A DNA stretch of 64,000 nucleotides from DATHKG01 sp035489435. GTDB lineage: Bacteria; Bacteroidota; Bacteroidia; Chitinophagales; Chitinophagaceae. The stretch lies in assembly GCA_035489435.1 (NCBI GenBank), contig DATHKG010000015.1; one strand, given 5' to 3'. Positions within the stretch are counted from its first letter, which is position 1; every line of letters begins with the position of its first letter. A program made the translations under genes and the position numbers. This document shows, one piece after another, positions 59,910 through 64,000 of this stretch. Below the pieces are notes generated by a model. It was given only the letters and a program-made list of their open reading frames with translations, did not search any database and had not been told where the DNA came from.

Positions 59910-61001
59910 ATGACAACAGTGGCAACTAAAAATGTACAGGAGATACTGCAGGAAAAATGGGGCAAAAGACCGCTCATTATTTCGGGACCATGCAGTGCAG
60001 AAACCGAGGAGCAGGTGATTGAAACCGCTACCCGCCTGGCTAATACCGGGAAAGTCGATATGCTTCGCGCAGGAATCTGGAAACCAAGAACAAGGCCCGG
60101 AAGTTTTGAAGGCATAGGCACCAAGGGTTTACCATGGTTGCAACAGGCGCGCAAGATAACAGGTCTTCCAACTGCAATAGAAGTTGCCACCGGGAAACAG
60201 GTTGAAGATGCTTTGCATTTTGATGTTGATGTACTTTGGATCGGTGCCCGTACAACGGTTAACCCATTCAGCGTGCAGGAAGTGGCAGATGCCCTTCGCG
60301 GTGCCAAGGTACCGGTGCTGATAAAGAATCCGATCAATCCCGATCTTGAATTATGGATAGGGGCAGTTGAGCGTGTTGCAAAAGCAGGTATCACGCAGAT
60401 CGGTCTGATCCACCGTGGATTTAGTTCATATGGTAACACGGAGTACAGGAATGCCCCGATGTGGCACCTTGCCATCGAAATGAAACGTCGTAACCCAGGT
60501 ATGATGCTGATCAATGATCCTTCTCATATTTGTGGACGCCGTGATATCCTGCTTGATGTTGCTCAAAAAGCAATTGACCTTGACTACGATGGACTGATGA
60601 TCGAAAGTCATATTGACCCTGATAATGCCTGGAGCGATGCAAAACAACAGGTAACACCAGAGCGCCTGGCCGAAATGCTTGGTGAGATTATCTGGAGAAA
60701 GGAAGATATTAATTCAGAAGAATACCATGCAGCACTGGAAAAGCTGCGTCAGCAAATCAATCACCTTGATGATGAGTTGATGCAGGTGCTTGGTCAGCGG
60801 ATGAAGATTGCCGAAAAAATCGGTCAGTACAAAAAAGATAATAACATCACCATCCTGCAAACCAATCGCTGGAATGAGATCCTTGAAAGGGCCTTTGCCA
60901 AAGGAGAAAAGCTGGGATTAAGCAAAGACTTCATCACCAAATACTTCGATGCTGTTCACATGGAGTCAATCAGCCATCAGAACAACGTCATGAATTCATA
61001 A
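59910..61001 (+). CDS. aroF: DAHP synthase / chorismate mutase fusion
   Basis: The 363-residue protein has a type I-beta (KDO8P-like) DAHP synthase domain (about 1-262; ISGPCSAET, LRAGIWKPRTRPGSFEGIG, WIGARTTVNPFSVQEVA, KNPINPD, DPSHICGRRD) and a C-terminal type II chorismate mutase domain (about 270-355; LEKLRQQINHLDDELMQVLGQRM, AEKIGQYKKDNN). It makes DAHP from PEP and erythrose 4-phosphate and also converts chorismate to prephenate, the substrate of the pheA and tyrA products upstream. The fusion order synthase-mutase is common in Bacteroidota. A strong terminator follows at 61007. Confidence 0.95.
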   Translation: MTTVATKNVQEILQEKWGKRPLIISGPCSAETEEQVIETATRLANTGKVDMLRAGIWKPRTRPGSFEGIGTKGLPWLQQARKITGLPTAIEVATGKQVEDALHFDVDVLWIGARTTVNPFSVQEVADALRGAKVPVLIKNPINPDLELWIGAVERVAKAGITQIGLIHRGFSSYGNTEYRNAPMWHLAIEMKRRNPGMMLINDPSHICGRRDILLDVAQKAIDLDYDGLMIESHIDPDNAWSDAKQQVTPERLAEMLGEIIWRKEDINSEEYHAALEKLRQQINHLDDELMQVLGQRMKIAEKIGQYKKDNNITILQTNRWNEILERAFAKGEKLGLSKDFITKYFDAVHMESISHQNNVMNS

Positions 61002-61006
61002 ATCTA

Positions 61007-61036
61007 CGGGACAGGTTTTCCTGTCCCGTTTTTTTT
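61007..61036 (+). terminator. Strong Rho-independent terminator after DAHP synthase
   Basis: CGGGACAGG, loop TTTT, CCTGTCCCG is a perfect 9-bp stem followed by eight T residues, five bases after the stop. Confidence 0.95.
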
Positions 61037-61190
61037 ACAAGTTCTGTTTGCCAGGGTTTTATCACTTTTTTGCTGACTGTTCAGGATTTCCTTAACAGCT
61101 TTGGTGGTTTAGCCGGTGGTGAATTATGTTTTGATTACCCCGGTACCTTTCCATTGAATTGCTTTACATCCTAATTAACTGCGGTTATAC

Positions 61191-61622
61191 ATGACTGATA
61201 GTCACACCAGGACTTTTCTTTTCATCCATGTTATCTGGACCACTTTAAACAGGGCCCCGATATTGAAGAAGCCGGTCAGAATGGTACTGTTTTCGTTTCT
61301 TCAGAAAAACAGTGAAGAAAAAGGCATCAGGATCATTACGATCCAGGGGGTGGAGGATCATATACATGTTCTTTTACAATTAAATCCCGCTCAAAACCTT
61401 TCGCAGGTAGTGCGGAGCCTTAAAAATGATGCAGCAGTCTGGCTGAAAGACACGAATCTCCTGGATAGTGAACTGGAATGGCAACCCGAATTTGCAGCTT
61501 ATACTGTTAGCCCCAGCGGCGTAAAACAAGTGATGGAATTTATTGCGAACCAGGAGGTTTATCATAAAACGAAAACACTGGAATCGGAACTGGCCGTATT
61601 TGATAAAAACTATATTGAATGA
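61191..61622 (+). CDS. Y1/IS200-type transposase-like protein lacking the catalytic Tyr, coupled to aroB
   Basis: The 143-residue protein is a single Y1 (HUH) transposase domain. The HUH motif is intact (His57-x-His59 in GVEDHIHVLLQL), as are the helical segment LSQVVRSLKNDAAVWL and EWQPEFAAYTVSPSGV. Relatives have a Y-I-x-N-Q motif bearing the nucleophile. Here it reads E-F-I-A-N-Q, so Phe117 replaces Tyr; Tyr124 lies seven residues on. Its stop overlaps the aroB start (ATGA), and no terminal repeats or hairpins typical of IS200/IS605 are seen. It is therefore probably a retained, domesticated protein rather than an active element. It lies after a strong terminator and should share a promoter with aroB. 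Confidence 0.8.
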   Translation: MTDSHTRTFLFIHVIWTTLNRAPILKKPVRMVLFSFLQKNSEEKGIRIITIQGVEDHIHVLLQLNPAQNLSQVVRSLKNDAAVWLKDTNLLDSELEWQPEFAAYTVSPSGVKQVMEFIANQEVYHKTKTLESELAVFDKNYIE

Positions 61623-62632
61623 AAAAAGTCTCCTATACTTTTTCAACCCAAACCACGGATTATTATTTTGATGGCGAGTTTGCCAGGCTTGAAGAACTGG
61701 TCGACAAAACACAGGCTGTGCTGATAACGGATGAAAACGTTTTTAGTGCCCATAGAAAAAAATTTACCGGGTGGAAATATATAATTGTTCCCGCCGGCGA
61801 GCAATTCAAGGTGCAGTCAACAGTTAACAGCATCATCGAAAGGCTTATCGGTTTCAATGCTGACCGAAAAACATTTATTGTTGGCATTGGTGGTGGGGTG
61901 ATTACAGATCTTACAGGTTTTGTTGCCTCAACTTATATGCGTGGTTTGCGCTTTGGTTTTTTGCCAACCACAATTCTTTCAATGGTTGATGCATCTATAG
62001 GCGGCAAAAATGGTATAGATGTTGGGCTGTATAAAAACCTGGTAGGTATTATAAGGCAACCTTCTTTTTTACTATATGATGTTTCTCTTTTGAAATCTTT
62101 GCCGCACACAGAGTGGGTAAGCGGTTTCGCTGAGATCATAAAACATAGCTGTATCAAAGATCTTCGTTTGTTTAAGGAACTCGAACAACATAGACTATCA
62201 TTTTATAAAAGAGATTTGCCGGCTTTAAAAAAACTGATCCGCCGTAATGCTGTAATCAAATCCGATGTAGTGAAAGCAGATGAGTTTGAAACCGGTGAAA
62301 GAAAATTGTTGAACTTCGGGCATACATTGGGGCATGCGATTGAAAATATGTATAAGCTGTCTCATGGCAAGGCTATAGCGGTGGGGATGACAGTTGCCAG
62401 TGAATTATCCGAAACTTTGACCGGTTTTCGCGAAACGGAGCGGGTAGTAAAAGTATTGTCGCAGTATGGTTTGCCCACCTATATGGAATATGATAAAGTA
62501 AAGGCTTTTAATGTTCTCCGGATGGATAAAAAGAAAGATGCTGATAAAATGAACTTTGTATTATTGAAGAAGATAGGTAAGGCTGTGGTCCACCCGATTC
62601 CTTTGATTGAGCTGGAAAAGATCTTTAGTTAA
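61619..62632 (+). CDS. aroB: 3-dehydroquinate synthase
   Basis: The 337-residue protein has the family NAD and metal-site signatures: GIGGGVITDLTGFVASTYMRG near residue 84, PTTILSMVDASIGGKNGIDV near 115, SGFAEIIKHSCIKD near 165, and LLNFGHTLGHAIE near 227 with a zinc-ligand His. It converts DAHP to 3-dehydroquinate. At 337 residues it is slightly shorter than the usual 350-360. Its start codon overlaps the stop of the transposase-like gene, implying translational coupling. aroA follows after 77 bases. Confidence 0.95.
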   Translation: MKKVSYTFSTQTTDYYFDGEFARLEELVDKTQAVLITDENVFSAHRKKFTGWKYIIVPAGEQFKVQSTVNSIIERLIGFNADRKTFIVGIGGGVITDLTGFVASTYMRGLRFGFLPTTILSMVDASIGGKNGIDVGLYKNLVGIIRQPSFLLYDVSLLKSLPHTEWVSGFAEIIKHSCIKDLRLFKELEQHRLSFYKRDLPALKKLIRRNAVIKSDVVKADEFETGERKLLNFGHTLGHAIENMYKLSHGKAIAVGMTVASELSETLTGFRETERVVKVLSQYGLPTYMEYDKVKAFNVLRMDKKKDADKMNFVLLKKIGKAVVHPIPLIELEKIFS

Positions 62633-62709
62633 AAATCGGGACCTCAACAAACCAGGATCGCAACAAACTGAGATTTCAAATAGATACTTAACAACATTGA
62701 CTTTATAAA

Positions 62710-63981
62710 ATGATTGCAACAGTTACACCTTCGTTTTTGACTGGTTCCATCCAGGCCCCCACATCGAAAAGCTCCATGCAGCGCGCTTGTGCTGCTGCAC
62801 TATTGGTTAATGGAACAAGCATCATTAAAAATCCCGGTCATAGTAATGACGACCGTGCGGCGATTGAGGTGATCACGGCGCTCGGAGCAAAGGTTTATTG
62901 GGTTGGGGGAAACCTGGAAATTGTAAGTTCAGGTGTTAAACCGGTTTCCAATACTATCGATTGCGGAGAAAGCGGATTGGGCATAAGAATGTTTACGCCA
63001 ATAGCTGCCCTGAGCGAACAGGCGATTACCATAACAGGTTCCGGTAGCCTTACAACCAGGCCCATGAATTTTTTTGATGAGATATTTCCTTTACTAGGGA
63101 TAACAATTCAATCCAATAGTGGCAAACTTCCGCTTCAAATAAATGGTCCGCTGAAACCGGCAAATATTGAAGTCGACGGATCATTGAGCTCACAGTTCCT
63201 CACGGGCCTTTTAATGGCCTTTGCTGCAGCTGGCGCCAGTGATGTGGCTATCAAAGTAAATAACCTCACCAGCAAGCCTTATATCGATCTCACACTGGCA
63301 GTGATGAAACATTTTGGTGTGCAGGTCGAAAACCGGAACTATGAATCTTTCTATTTTCCACCAAAAAAAGAAACTGCTGGTTATCAACCTCATTCCTACA
63401 CAGTGGAAGGAGACTGGAGCGGTGCCGCATTTTTATTGGTGGCTGGTGCCATTGCCGGGAATATTACTGTAAAGGGCCTGGATGTACATTCAACCCAGGC
63501 AGATAAGGCAGTACTACATGCCCTCTCCGCAGCAGGCGCTGTTATGTCGATTGAAACGGGACAAATCAATATAGCAACCACTTCTTTAAAAGCTTTTCAA
63601 TTCAATGCGATGGAATGCCCGGATCTGTTTCCTCCACTGGTTGCCCTGGCTGCCTGTTGCGAAGGTAAATCGGTAATCGAAGGCGTGAACAGGCTTGCGC
63701 ACAAAGAAAGCGACCGGGGACTTACCTTGCAGGAGGAGTTTGGAAAGATGGGAATTAAGATTGTGTTGCAGGATAATTTGATGATCATCGAGGGTTCAAC
63801 CGGATTGAAAGGAGCAACAGTACATTCGCGTCATGATCACCGGATAGCTATGGCTTGTGCCGTGGCAGCGCTGAAAGCTGACAAACCGGTAATTATCGAA
63901 GTTGCCGATGCCATCAATAAATCTTATCCTGATTTCTATGATAACATCAGGTTGCTCGGGGCGAATGTTGAATATAAATAA
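62710..63981 (+). CDS. aroA: 3-phosphoshikimate 1-carboxyvinyltransferase (EPSP synthase)
   Basis: The 423-residue protein has the EPSP synthase signatures: SKSSMQRACAAALL near residue 18, DCGESGLGIRMFTPIAAL near 88, DGSLSSQFLTGLLMAF near 155, EGDWSGAAFLL near 234 and SRHDHRIAMACAVAAL near 373. It joins PEP to shikimate 3-phosphate. The N-terminal motif is K-S-S-M-Q rather than the more usual K-S-x-S/T-N. It is the last gene in the window and completes an aroB-aroA pair. Shikimate kinase, dehydratase, dehydrogenase and chorismate synthase genes are not present here. Confidence 0.95.
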   Translation: MIATVTPSFLTGSIQAPTSKSSMQRACAAALLVNGTSIIKNPGHSNDDRAAIEVITALGAKVYWVGGNLEIVSSGVKPVSNTIDCGESGLGIRMFTPIAALSEQAITITGSGSLTTRPMNFFDEIFPLLGITIQSNSGKLPLQINGPLKPANIEVDGSLSSQFLTGLLMAFAAAGASDVAIKVNNLTSKPYIDLTLAVMKHFGVQVENRNYESFYFPPKKETAGYQPHSYTVEGDWSGAAFLLVAGAIAGNITVKGLDVHSTQADKAVLHALSAAGAVMSIETGQINIATTSLKAFQFNAMECPDLFPPLVALAACCEGKSVIEGVNRLAHKESDRGLTLQEEFGKMGIKIVLQDNLMIIEGSTGLKGATVHSRHDHRIAMACAVAALKADKPVIIEVADAINKSYPDFYDNIRLLGANVEYK

Positions 63982-64000
63982 GCAAGAAGTAATAAGCAAG

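Noticed and set aside
59678..60514. 278-residue minus-strand frame under the DAHP synthase gene
   Set aside because: The plus-strand product is an unmistakable DAHP synthase/chorismate mutase; the antisense frame shows no family motif.
61191..61622. Calling an active IS200/IS605 insertion sequence
   Set aside because: The catalytic Tyr is replaced by Phe, no end hairpins or TnpB are seen, and the gene overlaps aroB; described as transposase-like instead.

Overview
The window looks like chromosomal DNA of a Bacteroidota, most likely a Chitinophagaceae-type organism. The evidence is a SusC/SusD pair, PorT-like and TonB C-terminal proteins, Bacteroidota-type FtsX permeases, weak or absent Shine-Dalgarno sequences, and several promoters of the phylum-specific form TTTG-N(18-20)-TAnnTTTG. 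Genes lie on both strands, and no rRNA, tRNA, prophage or CRISPR array was seen.

Layout. 1-6.4 kb: the 3' part of a GAF-domain protein, an outer-membrane barrel, a decayed AraC regulator, and a mannan pair (AGE-family disaccharide epimerase plus GH26 mannanase). 6.6-15.7 kb: single genes (FAD oxidoreductase, DUF1543, acyl-CoA oxidase/dehydrogenase, YdeI-like, FtsX/MacB permease, serine hydrolase). 15.7-28.8 kb: a six-gene minus-strand operon (SusC, SusD, lipoprotein, Asp-box beta-propeller, M14 carboxypeptidase, M20 peptidase) closed by a strong terminator. It resembles a SusCD locus aimed at peptides rather than glycans. 30.8-34.4 kb: a five-gene ECF-sigma operon (sigma, zinc anti-sigma, small membrane protein, a protein with eight or more ~36-residue repeats, a secreted protein). 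35-46 kb: AraC regulator, HD protein, TonB-C protein, PQQ dehydrogenase with a fused cytochrome c, Tat beta-propeller, an orphan PAS histidine kinase, phytanoyl-CoA dioxygenase, and two decayed loci. 46.8-50.4 kb: a second ECF sigma/anti-sigma pair. Four copies of a TGTAACC-N15-nnGTC promoter motif lie around it and in front of two nearby membrane-protein genes. 50.5-54.6 kb: a C-terminal processing protease and a peptidoglycan-recycling pair (sugar kinase plus murQ).

54.6-64 kb is an aromatic amino acid cluster: pheA, aminotransferase, tyrA, a small membrane protein, a DEAD-box helicase, DAHP synthase/chorismate mutase, a Y1-transposase-like protein, aroB and aroA. In front of pheA is a complete-looking ribosome-mediated attenuator: a 26-residue leader peptide with seven Phe and three Tyr, mutually exclusive antiterminator and terminator stems, and a U-run. 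The transposase-like protein overlaps aroB by ATGA and has Phe where the catalytic Tyr should be, so it may be a domesticated protein.

The points most worth following up are the Phe/Tyr attenuator, the two ECF promoter families readable from sequence alone, the transposase-like gene coupled to aroB, and the peptidase SusCD operon. At least four genes are visibly broken: an AraC regulator, a DUF3052 protein, a serine hydrolase, and a SRPBCC protein with a TGG-to-TAG change.
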